64,000 bases of DNA from Paramacrobiotus metropolitanus. Taxonomy: Eukaryota; Tardigrada; Eutardigrada; Parachela; Macrobiotidae. Within the stretch, counting starts at the first letter, position 1. Every line of letters starts with the position of its first letter. Location of the stretch: positions 62,001 through 126,000 of the forward strand of contig NW_026570331.1 in assembly GCF_019649055.1 (NCBI RefSeq). Direction: 5' to 3'. Made by a program: the position numbers and the translations under genes. The notes under the pieces were generated by a model. That model saw only the letters and a list, made by a program, of their open reading frames with translations. It was not told where the DNA came from and searched no databases. Positions 39,749 through 53,345 of this stretch are shown here, piece after piece.

Positions 39749-42700
39749 GGCAGGGGGTAAAACGTGGCAGTGGCACCTGCCAGTGGCACTGCCAATGGCG
39801 TGGCAAGTGATAAAACCTGGAGGCTCTGGCAACTGGCAAACGATAAAAGGTGGCAGATGCCGCATAAAATGTGGCACACCATACAAACGGGTGACGCTGC
39901 GGGTCGGAGCGTTTGTCCACTCTATATTTTTGAAACTCTTGCCAGTAAATCTTAATATTTTCTTTACACTGTTTGCAAGTATTGGCATGCACAAAGTTCG
40001 TAAGTAAGCTCCGGCATGTGAAATTTTAAAATGACATATGGCATTTTGCCGTTTGCGCAAAGTACCACCAATACAGCAAAAAAAATCAGAAAGCGCAGTC
40101 AAGTTGCCATCGCGGCACTTCCAGATCTAGGAGGCGCCCCGCTGGAGTATCCCTTATAAGGAATACTCGTATTCCAGCGGTGTGCCTCCTAGATCTGGAA
40201 GTGCCGCGATTGCAACTTGACCATGACCATTGTAACTGCAGCACCATGCTCAACCGTAATTACGGTTGAGCATCGTGCTTTATTCGATTAATTAAGTGTA
40301 GCTGACTGACAAGTTTCACTGTCAGTGTCAAGTGTCAACATTAGCATCGTAGTTAAGCTTGTCCGCACACCCTTTTGGTGGCTTAGTTTGTGAGGATCAT
40401 TACCATAAATTACCACCACCTACGAACAATTAAAGCTTCTGCCCAACCCGAAACAAGCTGACACGATTTTCTCAAAAAGTTCAAAACACTTTTAAGTATT
40501 TTAGCATTTTTTTGAGTAGCCATACTTCAACACATAGCGCACCACAATATGCAAAATTTGTGCGCACTCGCACACCTGGCTCACCGTCACGAGGTCGACT
40601 TACCAAGAAAACATGAGAAAAGATGAGGGAACATAAGAAAATATAATAAATCGTAAGAAAACATAGGAATACCGAATACATATCAAACTTAAAAGAACTA
40701 GAACAGTTTAGCTAATCATCAGCCCGGCGTCGTGTCTGCTCGACGAAGTCGGTCGACGAATTTCGACGACGAAATGAAGCGCACACATAATATACTCGTA
40801 CAAATCCTAAATTTAAATTTGTACGATTCCAATTCTCTTGTAAACTATAACTCCGAAATAAAAAAACGTTGTACTACTGGAAAGTGGCAAAGCTTACACC
40901 AAAAGCTGCAATAGTAGTTTTTTGCATTGTAACAAATAGTGCAATTAAGTGTACAATTTGTATATGGCGATATTAATATTTTTGCGCTGTAAGCATGACG
41001 TTACCTATTTCTGTTAAATCAGATAAAATGTTCTCCGTGATTAGATCATTAGACCACTCCTTTCTGCTGATTGGAAACAATAATTTATTGCAGTACTAAT
41101 ACTCCATGCTTACAAATAGAAACACTAATATTAATAACAACAATTAATGGTATTGGTACTGGCGCTCATACTTTTACAGTCATTTAACTGCAATATTCAT
41201 AATGCTAAGAAATATAATGGCATCCCAATTAACATACCCAGTAACACTCTACGGCAGGCCTATATTATGGACGACAAACAGTTTGGGATTGAAAAGGAAA
41301 ATACAGTGCTGTAATCGCTTGTAAACATTTCGAAAACATGCCTGCAGAGAAAAACACAGTTGAGTGAAGCCGCGTTTTTGAAAGTGTTTCAACTACAGAC
41401 TACGAGCAAGAGCCAGCAAGGTGGTAAACCTAAACAGTGTGTCATGTTTTAATTTTAATCTAGTGTACTCAGTACCGGCTCGTCCCATCTGTTCGATATA
41501 CTGGCAAGTGGCACGTGAACTTTGCTGTTATTCCAAAAAAACCGGCGCCTGGTATATGCGCACTTTTATATTCACAGGGTGGCTCCCGAAACAGCTAACC
41601 TTATCTAATCTTGTTGATTTGCTTACTGGTTATATTGGCCGTTGCATATAGCGGCGAAAATAAGCAGTGAACCACCAGCATCAAACGAACCCAAGCGGTA
41701 CGTATAAATTATGTATATCCTGCTGTGCGGTGTGCGACTGTTCTGATGTTAAAATCAGGTGCGATCAACATTGAAGAGTTTGCACGTCATTCTGATTTTG
41801 ATTTGTGGCGCATTTTTAGAGTGTCTGACACTAACGACGCCTGCGGTTATTGTCACGCTCGTGAAATGTGGATTCTTTTAAACTGGCTAGAAATCATAGG
41901 ATCATGGTGACGCGTGACGTTAAAATAAATTTGTATTAGTGTGTATCTGTGTTTTCGGTATTCGAGTATTCGACTATACTATGCCAGTTTGGGTAAGTTT
42001 TCAGTAGTTTACTTGTTGTTCCACCTCTTTCTGCCTTCATTACCTCGTATTATTAACATTTGGCAGATTTTTACCTTAAAACTTCTAATAAGTCTGAACA
42101 CACTACAATACTTGTACATTGTAAATTTGTAAGCGTAAAGTTGACCACATAATAAATTATTTGCGTCATTATAATAAATTATTTGCGTCATTATTTGGTG
42201 TAGTGTATCTATAATTTTAATTTAAAACTGCACAGTATTAATTTAGATTAACAGTAAGTAATTTTAAGAGTCTAAACGTGGGACCACAGTAAAACATGTA
42301 AATATGTTAGGCGTGTTATGAATATATCATACAACACAACAATAGCGTTCTGACATGAGCTGCGAGAGTTGGGTACTTACCATTAGATCGCACGTACCTA
42401 TGCTTGTAGTTTGAGAATTTTGCAACAGAATACTAGAAAGAATTACAAAGTACACTGTGAAAGGTTACGTTGCGTATTTCGAATTTTAAAGCCATAAACA
42501 ACTGGATTTTTGCTACTATGGTCACAGCGGTGCCGGTAAACATATTGCACTATACTTGTAACCCCTGTAGGGATGGTTTCTTAAATTATGACATAAGGAA
42601 GAACCCAAGTCACAGCCTCCTTAACGAAAGCGGCGTGTCTGCCGCATAACCTATGGTGCTAGTATTCAGTACTGAATACTCTACCGCACTTAGGAAATTA

Positions 42701-43120
42701 ATGGTTTAAAGCGCCACGTTAAAATGCTTCTGTCCTCTATTCCAGTGCCGTACCTTCACGACGTGTCACGGTTGTATTTTTAACGCGGCTTTTCATTCTT
42801 TTTATTGCGGAGCTTCGTGCGAACAGCAAAATGCAAAGTTGACCTTTCTAAATTTCATTATATACCGTCGCACTTAGGCACTTCGTGCACAGCACATGCT
42901 GTTAACACTTTCCAGAAAAACTGACTGTATTCTGGCAAGAGTTTCAAGGATACCGTATAATTCATCAAACACTCTCAGCCGTTTGTACGTGGTGCCACAT
43001 TTTATGCGGCATCTGCCACCTTTTATTGTTTGCCACTTGCCAGAGTCTCCAGGTTTTATCGCTTGCCATGCCCTTGGCAGTGCCACTGGCAGGTGCCACT
43101 GCCACGTTTTACCCCCTGCC
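39749..43120. mobile_element. MULE-like non-autonomous DNA transposon in P450 exon 14
   Basis: 3,372 bp inserted with a perfect 9-bp duplication CGCTTTGTG (39740-39748 and 43121-43129); copy 2 shows the empty site. The ends are ~130-bp inverted repeats starting GGCAGGGGGTAAAACGTGGC, about 90% alike. Nine-base duplications with long terminal repeats are typical of Mutator-like elements. No transposase was recognised inside; the interior is AT-rich with an internal hairpin. Confidence 0.8.
40101..40220. repeat. Long inverted repeat inside the MULE-like element
   Basis: AAGTTGCCATCGCGGCACTT... pairs with its inverse ending at about 40220, ~55-bp arms and a short loop. A second perfect palindrome (CATGCTCAACCGTAATTACG and its mirror) lies at about 40245-40275. 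Confidence 0.8.
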
Positions 43121-43975
43121 CGCTTTGTGCCCTGCTCCAAAACTGAAGTATGTTGACGCAGTAAATAGTGAATACATCCTAACTCGGCAACACAAACCAG
43201 GCACACTCCTGGTAACATATTAACAGCTGCTCTTGCTTACAGATTCCTTTACAAATCTCGGACGTGGGTTTCCCCGGGCTAAAAATGGCGTTTGGGTGAA
43301 GCTGGAGAAATTATCTGTTCGATGCAGATCTTAATTCGGCAATCCATGCGTCTCTCAAAATGACTCTTAATATTAATAAAACGTACGCCATTCATTCCGG
43401 AGTGAGTTACAGATATACGGCACTGCGGCAAGCGTGGTGCAGTGTGCGTGCGGAACTCTGTGAATGAACCGTATCCGGTAGACATCCTTGTCAAGTGCAT
43501 AAATCTGAGAACCAGTTTGTGAATTAATATTCGTCTGCTGCTGTGCCTGAGTTGTATATGTGCCTTATTGACAGATGTCATTTTTTTCGGTGCTCCTTTA
43601 GTATGCGGCTCTTTTGGCTCATGCTGTGAAACGACTGTTGTATTTTTGAATTGATATGGGTAAGTTGTTTGTGCACCGGAGATATCATTCACACCACCAT
43701 CGAGTAAGAAATTGGCCACACCACTGGCTTCCTGAAAAAACGCGGAGAAAGCTGTCACTGTTAGCGATATCTACGTCATTCGCACCAAAGTCGAAATAAC
43801 CCAGCTTGGGAACTGAGCTAAATAATGTGCTACACAAAATTTGCTTTAAAGACCGTTTTTATTAAAATCGTGGGTTCCCGTGCTGGGAAGGTCACGAATA
43901 CCTCTATAATTACCTATCTTGAAATAGAGAAAAAATCGTCATAGCACTCGTTCCACGATTAAAACTTTTATAAAA

Positions 43976-44430
43976 ATAATCTTAAAATGGGTGCCTATAA
44001 AACCAGAGGGTGTGTGTATTAAATTAATTTCAAAAAGGGGTCTTTCAGAAGCGATGCGAAAAGAGGTGGCTATAAAAAAGCTAGAGTGGAAAGGGGCCAT
44101 AGCGATTTCAGAAAATTTTTTGGCACATCATCCGGGTTGTTGCAGTTACCCGGTACCTTTTACATCATTCTGTAGCTTGTGCAATCAGCTGACTACTTAA
44201 TCGTACACTGTCCTGTATGCTTACAATAAACCGGTTTCCGTATCACATCAACCTTGAAGTTTGTGGCATTGTGAGCAATCGGCTAACTGCAAAGAAGAAA
44301 CGATACGCTATCTAAACACAAACTGCTCTGACAAAACGCTGAGCTTGCATTCGGCCATGTAGAAAAGTACACTGTTGCTCACGTCCAGCTCATCAGTTAC
44401 TCGTTGGCGGCGCGTGCGAGAGTCGACGGA
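43976..44430 (+). promoter_or_regulatory. Upstream block of P450 copy 2
   Basis: Aligned with 10330-10846 and with the minus-strand block at 52990-53345. It ends 110 bp before the copy 2 ATG and keeps the sequence into which the retroelement inserted in copy 1 (GACGGAAAAAAAGCATTCC). Conservation between copies suggests the duplicated unit included the promoter. Confidence 0.6.
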
Positions 44431-44540
44431 AAAAAAGCATTCCACGGCAGCTAACACTTACAGTATTTTACCGGCAGCTAACACTTACAGTATACAGCTT
44501 TCAGTATTTTACTGGTCCATACATCGTCCCATAACCGAAG

Positions 44541-47500
44541 ATGGTGCCGTGGCTTGTTTTGGGAATTTGCGGCCTGGTGGCGTATTTGATCTAGTAGGTG
44601 TTTGATTTTCCACAGCATGGAAATATGTATTGCACTGTATATTTTTGTGCAATTTTTGGTTTTTTTTCAGTGATGGCTACCGGAAAAACGCTTACTGGAG
44701 AGAAAAAGGCGTGCCTGCGCCTTTTCTGTTCCCTTTAGTTGGCCGATTTCTGGAGCAAATATATGTAATCTTTACAATCCTCATGCGCATGCAAGTGAAA
44801 TCTGGTATACCGTGATAATGAATCTGGACGTTAAATGTGTAGGTTGGTCAAGGAAAGTTCGATTTTAAATGGACTCAAAAGCTCGGCCGCAAGTTTGGGT
44901 ATAATCTTTCGTTAATTGTGTATGTTTAAGCACTGCTGATAAGGCTTTTTTAATTTATTGTAGGCTGTTCGACGGACCGGTGCCAGTAATTGTCATTTCC
45001 GATACCGGTACATAGTTCTTGTATAGTTGCCGTTTAATGCATGGTTGTGTTTTACAGTATCTACACAATGCCACATGCTCTTACCTAAAGACTTTTGCAG
45101 AAATGTTAAAAAACGTGATGGTCAAGGATTTCTCACATTTTGTCAATCGCCGGGTATGTACATATAAATGGCTGTTCCTATAATATGAGATTTTAAAATA
45201 CACTTCTTTTAGGAGATTGAGGGGGTCAATGGGCCTATCATTGATCAAGCCGTCAGTGTTCTCAAAGACCAGCGCTGGAAAGTAAGCACTGTTCGCTTAG
45301 TATTTGGTATGGTCACTACGTAGCAAAAGAACACTTGTTAACGATGACGACTGTTGTGGCTTAAGTCAGCTGCATTTGCCATTTTGTACAACCTTGGCAT
45401 TATTAATTATTTTTTGTTGGTTTACAATGGGATGCCAATAAAATATACCGCAACTATAACAAAACGTGCTTGTGACTTCAGGACGTACGCAGTGTGCTGG
45501 TGCCGACGTTCACGTCAGGGAAAATGCGAATGGTAAGTTAGCAGCCAAATTGGTATCCAGGGCCAGTACGAAACACACCCAACATCCGCGTTGCACTTAA
45601 TGCACTGATCTGATCTTACTTATTAGATGAATCCACTGATCCATGAGTGCTGTCAGACTCTCATCCAGAACATGGACAAAATGGCCGAGGACGGAAAGGA
45701 ATTCGAAGCTAAAGAGTAAGCATTAGGCCAGTCATTCTCGGAGGTAGACTACGTATCATCGCTGCGTCGCAACGTACGAGTATATAAGTTACCGTAACAA
45801 TAAGGAAAGTGGCGCACCCATCATGACGGTATAGACCAGAGGTTGCCCATCTCCATTTTATTATGGGAATGGATCTCATTTTTTCCCCATTTACCATTTT
45901 TCCATACTAAAATGGTATGGATGGGGAAACTGTATTTATGGATGGAGATGGATGGGAAAAACGAAGATATGGGCGGAAATGGAAAATTTAGAAAGTAGGA
46001 TAAAATGACGAATTAATACATTTCTACAACTATTTTGGTTGGAAAAATTCACAAAAACCCCCGACACATAAACACACCATAAAAGTATAAAGGTCCTCGC
46101 ACAAATAGGATATAATTATAAATGACAGATATATATACAGCTCAGAACATATAGATGCAAGCAGCCGCGCAATCAATGCTATCCGCTTTCCATGGTAGTA
46201 AATCTCTACAGTGGCAGCAATGGCATACAGCTGGTTTTGAGTTCACAAGAATAAGATGTTATTAACGTCCTCGCAACTGTTGCACCGTCTGAAACAGACG
46301 GTATAAATGCTACGTATTAGATTTTTTCCTGTTTTCACTTTCGAAACTTTCTTGATACAGAATGTTTGGTCGCGTCACGTTGGACGTTATCGCATCGGCG
46401 TTTTTCGCCACCAAGATCGACTCGCAAAACGATCCCAACAGTGATTTCGTGCGGCATGCCAAGAAGGCGTTCGATTTCAACTTTACCAATCCGCTGCTCA
46501 TTATTGCCTGTATGTTATTCATTTTGCATGTGACCAAGAGTACTGGCAGCCTATTACTGTACTGTCTAGCGACTTGTTTTGACAGTTTTGTTCCCAAAAC
46601 TTCTGCCACTCCTCGCCAAAATGGGTTTCCAGGGCATTAATCGCGAAATCACCGACTTCTTTATTCGCAACACGGAAGAGATTGTCCGCATGCGCAACGC
46701 GTCGCAGGTATCTAGTGGGTGCTTCGGACATCAGTCTGAACAGACCACTTGAGGTGTCTTTGACTTTGCAGGATCACTCCCGCAAAGATTTCCTCCAGCT
46801 GATGCTCAACTCACTCAAGGGTCAAAGTGCCGCCACCAGCAAAGCGGCCAAAGAGGCCACGGAAACTAACGTCCGCGATGACACCGATGCCGATCACGCT
46901 GACATCCTGTCGGACGTTCTTTCCAACGGACCGGTAACACCGGAGCACAATTACACGTCGAACTACAAAATGACCACCGAAGTATATGCTCATTCACGCG
47001 AGATAAATTTAGCGTTCACAGGAGTCAATGGTTGTTGTCTTGAAGGAACTGGTCGCGCAGTCCGTCATTTTCTTTTTGGCCGGCTACGAAACCACCGCGA
47101 CCACCCTGAGTTTTCTGACCTACTGCTTGACCGCGCATTCCGAGATCCAGGAGCGACTCCGCGAGGAAATCGAAAACGTGATGGGTGACCGAGAAGTAGC
47201 CACGTATGACCTCATCGCTAAGATGGAATATTTAGACGGCTGCATCAACGAGACACTGCGCATCTATCCGCCGGTGGCTCGGACTGAGCGGATGTGCAAC
47301 GAGACGTGGACGTATAAAGGATTGACTGTTGAGGAAGGGAATATTGTGGCGATTCCTATCTATGCTATCCACCACGATCCCGAGTACTGGCCGGATCCCG
47401 AAACTTACAATCCCGATCGGTACATCACACTTATCAATGACGATATCAGTTTAAGTAGGATGACCACTGTGACTGCTTCCTAGGTTTTCCCACGGAAACA

Positions 47501-47910
47501 AGCACAATATCAAACCATACACTTTCCAAACCTTTGGTCAAGGTCCTCGGAACTGTATCGGCATGCGTGAGTATAAAACACGCAAGTGTTTTACAGATAT
47601 TCAGTTAAATGGGATATGCGCGAGGTTTGTGATGGACATCGGTACGTTTAGGTTTCGCTTACTATGAAATCAAGCTGGTCATGGTCAACATTCTCCGCAA
47701 ATTCCGCTTTGTGCCCTGCTCCAAAACTGAGGTATGGTGACGTATTAAACACTAAGTAGCATACCCATTTCGGTAGCACCAACCGGGCACACTTCTGTTA
47801 CTCGGCTAACAGTTGCGCTTTCTTAACAGATTCCTTTGCAAATTACCGACGTGGGCTTCTTGCGGGCTAAAAACGGCGTTTGGGTGAAGCTGGAAAAGTT
47901 ATCGGCCTGA
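44541..47910 (+). CDS. CYP3-like cytochrome P450, copy 2 (intact)
   Basis: Fifteen exons: 44541-44593, 44671-44764, 44843-44910, 44964-45007, 45101-45153, 45213-45281, 45482-45532, 45627-45715, 46361-46509, 46586-46707, 46772-46981, 47046-47419, 47484-47566, 47652-47731, 47830-47910; 539 residues with phases agreeing throughout. N-terminal membrane anchor ([17 protein letters not shown]), then [18 protein letters not shown]. The I-helix is [12 protein letters not shown], the K-helix ETLRIYP, the PERF-type motif PDRFS and the heme loop [13 protein letters not shown] with the Cys ligand. The pattern is that of the CYP3 clan: ER-bound monooxygenases of foreign or lipid substrates. The linker coded by exon 11 is longer than usual. 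Confidence 0.88.
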
Positions 47911-48496
47911 AGTTCATTTTGAAGTTTGAGTTCGGCAAAAGCATTCATAGACTACTCATGTAATACATAAGCGTTCATTTTCAAATATTTTTCTCGGAAG
48001 CAATTCGCTGAAAATGTTAACAGAGCAGTACAACTTATCAGCCGATGCTGTTAACACAAATGCTTTACGAACATGTGCAATGCTATTTTCTCTATAAAAA
48101 AAATTTCTAAAATGTATTCCGCAGAAAAGCTGTATCAGTTTTTCTCCTTAGAAGTCCGTGGCAGTGAGCATTTATGCTTTCGGTGTGTAGTTACTTGGTG
48201 ATCGTCAGAATGTGTAATAATAGTTTGATACCTTAAAAGGACTCAATGCTCTGTCGCAGCGGACTTATCTGCGGCCGTATTGTCAGCTGCTGTCAGTATC
48301 GCTTGTCGTCAAATCAGTCGCTTTGTAAGTACGGAGAATGCCCTTGCTATCGTGAAGCATTTTATGCTGCCGCATTTTGTGTCTTTGGATAATGAGTCAA
48401 TTATAACCGTCTTCGTATCGTTTGTATTAAGATATGCTTAACATTCTTTAACACAATCTGCGGACTGGTAGAGATTAGATACTCTAGCCTCTCTTC

Positions 48497-48812
48497 AGAC
48501 AAGAATACTGAAATTTACCCCAAGCCAGTCACGCGATTGCCACCGAGGATCGGACAAGTTCAAATTCGACATGAGACCATTTACTGCAGCTTCCGTATTG
48601 AAAGCCAACAGCATCGCGTTGCCGATTCTAGTCGTTTCCCATGTCGCCGTTTCTATGTATGCAAGATTTAGTAAATCAAAAATCAATCTAGTACCTCTCG
48701 AAGGGCTGAAACTTATATCGTGTTCTGCATATATTATCGATCTGTGATAAACTGCTTTCGCATGAATACGGATGTCGTAATTTCGGACAAATGCTTGCAC
48801 GATGTCTATCCC
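48497..48812 (+). pseudogene. F-box gene fragment (decayed)
   Basis: Aligns with copy A: 48530-48700 matches the exon 3 part near 9160-9330 (CGCGATTGCCACC, ACCATTTACTGCAGCT, GTCGTTTCCCATGTCG). Then 48760-48812 jumps to sequence like 10133-10200 (GGATGTCGTAATTTCGGACAA), so the middle is deleted. Upstream 48340-48400 resembles the flank of the other F-box copies (TGCTATCGTGAAGC). Confidence 0.7.
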
Positions 48813-49359
48813 TTGTCTAAGTAAAAACAAAGAGAGTCGGTGTGTGACATAATATTGTACTGTAGCGTTAATATTGCGCTACCGATACGACCACCCAGTT
48901 ATGTTTCACCGTTTTATCGCGTTACGAATTTTTATCCATTCTAGCGACTACCTATTTCTCTTTTTTTGAATTTCTTTCAGTCTTGTCTTCGCTTCGGTTA
49001 ATTTAATCTTGCTAGACTTTGCACCAAACGTGCAATAGCATAGTGTACGATGTACATGCAATTGTATGTAGTGTAGTGTCTGCCGATATATAGTTGTTAT
49101 CACGACTTGAAGGTGGCGGTAATATGCTTAATATTAACCCGCCACGGAGGGAGTACAAAACCAACTAATAATCGACAATATACTTAATAGCATATTAGCA
49201 CTGGCATACTGCTACCGGACACTAAGATCACAACAACGCAACAATCTCGTGACACCCCTGCCACTACATTACGCCACACTTATACAAAAATGTTTGAAAA
49301 GGAAAGCATATGCATTGCACGAGCCGTCTCTAAATGCCACTGCCGATTCAAAATCAACT

Positions 49360-52300
49360 TCAAGCAGATAATTTCTCCAGCTTCACCCAAACGCCATTCT
49401 TAGCCCGCAGGAAACCCACGTCGGTGATTTGTAAAGGAATCTATGATGCAAGCGCAACTGTTACCTATACGAAGTTTGCCCGGTTTGGGCTGCTGAGCTA
49501 AGATTTATTCAGTGCGTCAACATACCTCAGTTTTGGAGCAGGGCACAAAGCGGAATTTGCGGAGAATGTTGACCATGACCAGCTTGATTTCATAGTAGGC
49601 GAAACCTAAATGCACAGAGGTATGTCACAAACCTTGCACGAAAACCATGTTACTGAATATCTTTGAAACACGCAAGCACTCACGCATGCCGACACAATTG
49701 CGAGGACCTTGACCAAAGGTTTGGAAAGTGTATGGTTTGATATTGTGCTTGTTTTCGTGGGAAAACCTACGAAACAATTATATTGCTCGTTAAGTATACT
49801 TATTGAAAAAAACACCGTCATTAGCCTGAGTATGATGTACCGGTCAGGATTGTACGTCTCCGGATCCGGCCAGTACTCGGGATCGTGATGGATAGCATAG
49901 ATGGGGATCGCCACAACACTCCCTTTTTCAACAGTCAGTCCTTTGTGTGTCCACGTCTCGTTGCACATCCGCTCCGTACGTGCCAATGGCGGATAAATTC
50001 GCAGCGTTTCGTTGATGCAGCAGTCAAGATATTCCATCTTGGCTATGATGTCATAAGTGGGCACTTCCCGATCACCCATCACGTTCTCGATCTCCTCGCG
50101 GAGTCGTTCTTGAATCTCGGGGTTTGCTGTCAAGCAATAGGTTAGAAAGCTCAGCGTAGTCGCGGTGGTTTCGTATCCGGCCAAGAAGAAAATGACGGAC
50201 TGTGCGACCAGTTCCTAAAACACAGCTGACAATTGACTTTTGTGATCCTTAAATTTATGACGGTTGAATGTTGTGTACTTCGGTAGTCAATTTGTAGTTG
50301 GAAGTATAGTTGTGCTCGGGTGTGACGGGTCCGTTGGAAAGAACGTCCGACAGGATGTCGGCATGATCGGCATCGGTGTCATCGCGGACGGTAGTTTCCG
50401 TTGCCTCTTTAGTTGCTTTGCTGGCGACTGGACTTTGACCTTTGAGTGAGTTGAGCATCAGTTGGAGGAAATCCTTGCGCGAATGATCCTGCCAAGGGAA
50501 ACACACCTCAATCGACCTGTCTAGACTAATATCTAAAACACACTGCGCACCTGTGACGCGTTGCGCATGCGGACAATCTCTTCCGTGTTGCGGACAAAGA
50601 AGTCGGTGACTTCACGGCTGAAGCCCTGGAATCCCAGTTTGACGAGCAACGGCACAAGCTTCGGGAATAAAACTGTCAAAACATGGTGCCTATTTATAAA
50701 CGTATAAGTACGTGGTCAAGCCAGACTGCTGGTTGGATGCGAACTGATTACATACAGGCAGCAATTAGCAGCGGATTGGTAAAGTTGAAATCGAACGCTT
50801 TCCTGGCATGCCGCACGAAATCGCTGTTGGGATCTTTTTGCGAGTCGATCTTGGTGGCGAAGAACGCCGATGCAATCACATCCAACGTGACGCGACCAAA
50901 CATTCTATAACAATAAACTTTCGAAAGTGAGGAACGGACAGGAACTACAATCTGCATACGGTACTTAGCATTTATAAACTATACTGTAGCGGTGTAGCGA
51001 TACAAAAGAGATCTGTCGTGAAAACATGCATCTCTTTGGTGGTGAACTGATAATTGAACCGGAAAAATTGCAATGTGCAGCTGTACGAAATGTCCAATCC
51101 TAACATGGATTTTCTGGACTTTTGAAAGGTCCAGGTTTTGAAAGGCTTTTTCTGGACCTTCTCATGTTCTGAAAACATCCCGTGTTCTTCCACAGTGGCT
51201 TATCGGCTGATTAAAATGTATGTACAATGTGAACTTTGACCATCGTGCCGATATTGGTTGGCATGTTTTTGGTTGCATCACCTGAGTAAATCGCTAAGTT
51301 TACCAAGATCACCTACGAAACCCCCTTTTGTGGTAGTACTCCCCGAGGGGCAGCTTAGAAGTTTCCGTTGCAACGCCGTCGGTTTCCGATGATGTGCAAC
51401 TTTAGTAAGATCAGTCAGATCTTACTTTTGTAACTCAAAAGTCAAAACGCTGTTGCTGTTACAGGCATCAAGGTGTTTCGTTACGGTACCTTACGTACGG
51501 TGCGGCGCATCGACGGTACATTGTCTATGTATTTCAGGGATGAGCCAATATTAAATGCTTACTCTTTAGCTTCGAATTCCTGTCCATTCTCGGCCATTTT
51601 GTCCATGTTCTGGATGAGGGTCTGACTGCACTCTTGGATCAGCGGATTCATCTAACCATGGCAAGATCAGCGCATCAAACGCAACGCGGATGTTGGTTTG
51701 TACAGTTTCCGTTATGGCTTTGGGTGTCAAAATGGCTTTACTTACCATTCGCATTTTGCCGGATGTGAAGGTCGGCACCAGCACACTGCGTACATCCTGA
51801 AATCACAACCAAGTTTTCCTATGGTAGCAGTAAATTAATTATATAGACTATAGACTAGATTATATATAGACTACGAATTTTAATTTCTGACTGCTGATTC
51901 TCCACTTGTAACCCAAAAGAACATAGGTGATTAATGCCACGGTTTCACAGAATCGTCGACACAGCTTGCTAAAGGCAGTAAAAGTTGTCATCGTCAACGA
52001 GTGCCCTTTAGCACGTGACCGTGCTCATCCGTACCCTATACGACTAAGCAACAAGCGCTTACTTTCCAGCGTTGGTCTTTGAGAACACTGACGGCCTGAT
52101 CGATTATAGGGCCGTTGATCCCCTCAATCTCCTAAAAATAGTAGCAAAAATTTACAGTTTCCTCAACATAGAAACATCCATTTATGCAGCACCTACCCGG
52201 CGATTGACAAAATGTGAGAAATCCTTGACCATCACATTTTTTAACATTTCTGCAAAATTCTTAGTTAAGAACATCTGGCACGATACGAGTACTTGTACAG

Positions 52301-52852
52301 AAACGGCGAAGTGCACAACAATGTCGCATTGCATCAACCGGCTAACCATCACTACGAACTAGTATTATGTACCGGTATCGGAAATGACAATTACTGGCAC
52401 CGGTCCGTCGAACAGCCTACATTAATAAAAAAAGCGTTATCAGCAGCGTCCAAAATTCACAAAAATTATTACGGAAGATTGTACCCAAACTTGCGGCCGA
52501 GTTTTTGAGTCCATTTGTAATCGAATTTGCCTTGACCCGCCTAAAAATTGAATGTCCGGATTTAGTGTCGTAATATATCACTGGTTACTTGCATGCGTAT
52601 GAAAAGTGTAATGTAAAAGCTTGTTACATATATTTGCTCCAGAAATCGACCAACTACAGGGTAGAGAAAAGGCGCAGGCACTCCTTTTTCTCTCCAGTAA
52701 GCGTTTTTCCGGTAGGCATCACTGATAATCAAACCAAAAATTATACGAAAAAACTAGCGACAGTGCACGTTTCCATTTTTGGAAAAAGTAAACACGTACT
52801 AGATAAAATACGCCACCAGGCCGCATATTCCCAAGACAAGCCACGGTACCAT
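49360..52852 (-). CDS. CYP3-like cytochrome P450, copy 3 (apparently intact)
   Basis: Minus strand, ATG at 52852, stop at 49362-49360. The same exon series as copy 2 can be followed, with AG acceptors and GT donors kept at the sites lost in copy 1. Readable parts include [71 protein letters not shown] and GPRNCVGMR around the heme Cys. It lies tail to tail with copy 2, about 1.45 kb apart, with an F-box fragment between. Same expected function as copy 2. Confidence 0.82.
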
Positions 52853-52989
52853 CCTCGGTTATGGGAGGATGTATGGGCCAATATAATGCCGAAAAGTTGT
52901 ATTATCACGAATACTAAGTCTTATATAATTTTAAGTACGAGTATTAGCTGTCGTGGAATAGTTGTTCTTCCACCGACACTCACATAAGT

Positions 52990-53345
52990 AATCGAGCAAA
53001 CGAGTTAAACGCCAGCGAGTAACTGATTAACTGTTGAGCTATGTACTTGTCTACGTGGACGAATGCACGCTCAGCGTTTTGTCAGAGCAATAATTGTGTT
53101 TAGATAGCGTATCAATTCTTCTTTTGCAGTTAGCCGATTGTTCACAATGCCACAAACTTCAAGGTTGTGATGCGATACGGGTTTACCGAACGGGTTTATT
53201 GTAACTTTGTAAACATGCAGGAGAGTGCACGATAAAGCAATCAGCTGCTGCACAAAGTACAGAATAATGTAACCGGTAATGACAACAACCCGGATGTGTC
53301 CGACAATTTTTGCATTATTGCTGGATGCACGGGAAATCACGGGCG
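52990..53345 (-). promoter_or_regulatory. Upstream block of P450 copy 3
   Basis: The minus strand matches the blocks at 43976-44430 and 10330-10846 (AACCTTGAAGTTTGTGGCAT, ATTGTGAACAATCGGCTAAC, CAGCGTTTTG inverse). Position before the copy 3 ATG mirrors copy 2. Confidence 0.6.

Noticed and set aside
43279-43758. 159-codon minus-strand frame
   Set aside because: It overlaps the last exon of P450 copy 1 in antisense and shows no recognisable motif; probably chance.
47400-47483. In-frame extension of P450 exon 12 past PDRY
   Set aside because: The donor CG|GTACATC and the next exon restore the conserved PDRFS and heme region in the right phase; the longer frame does not.
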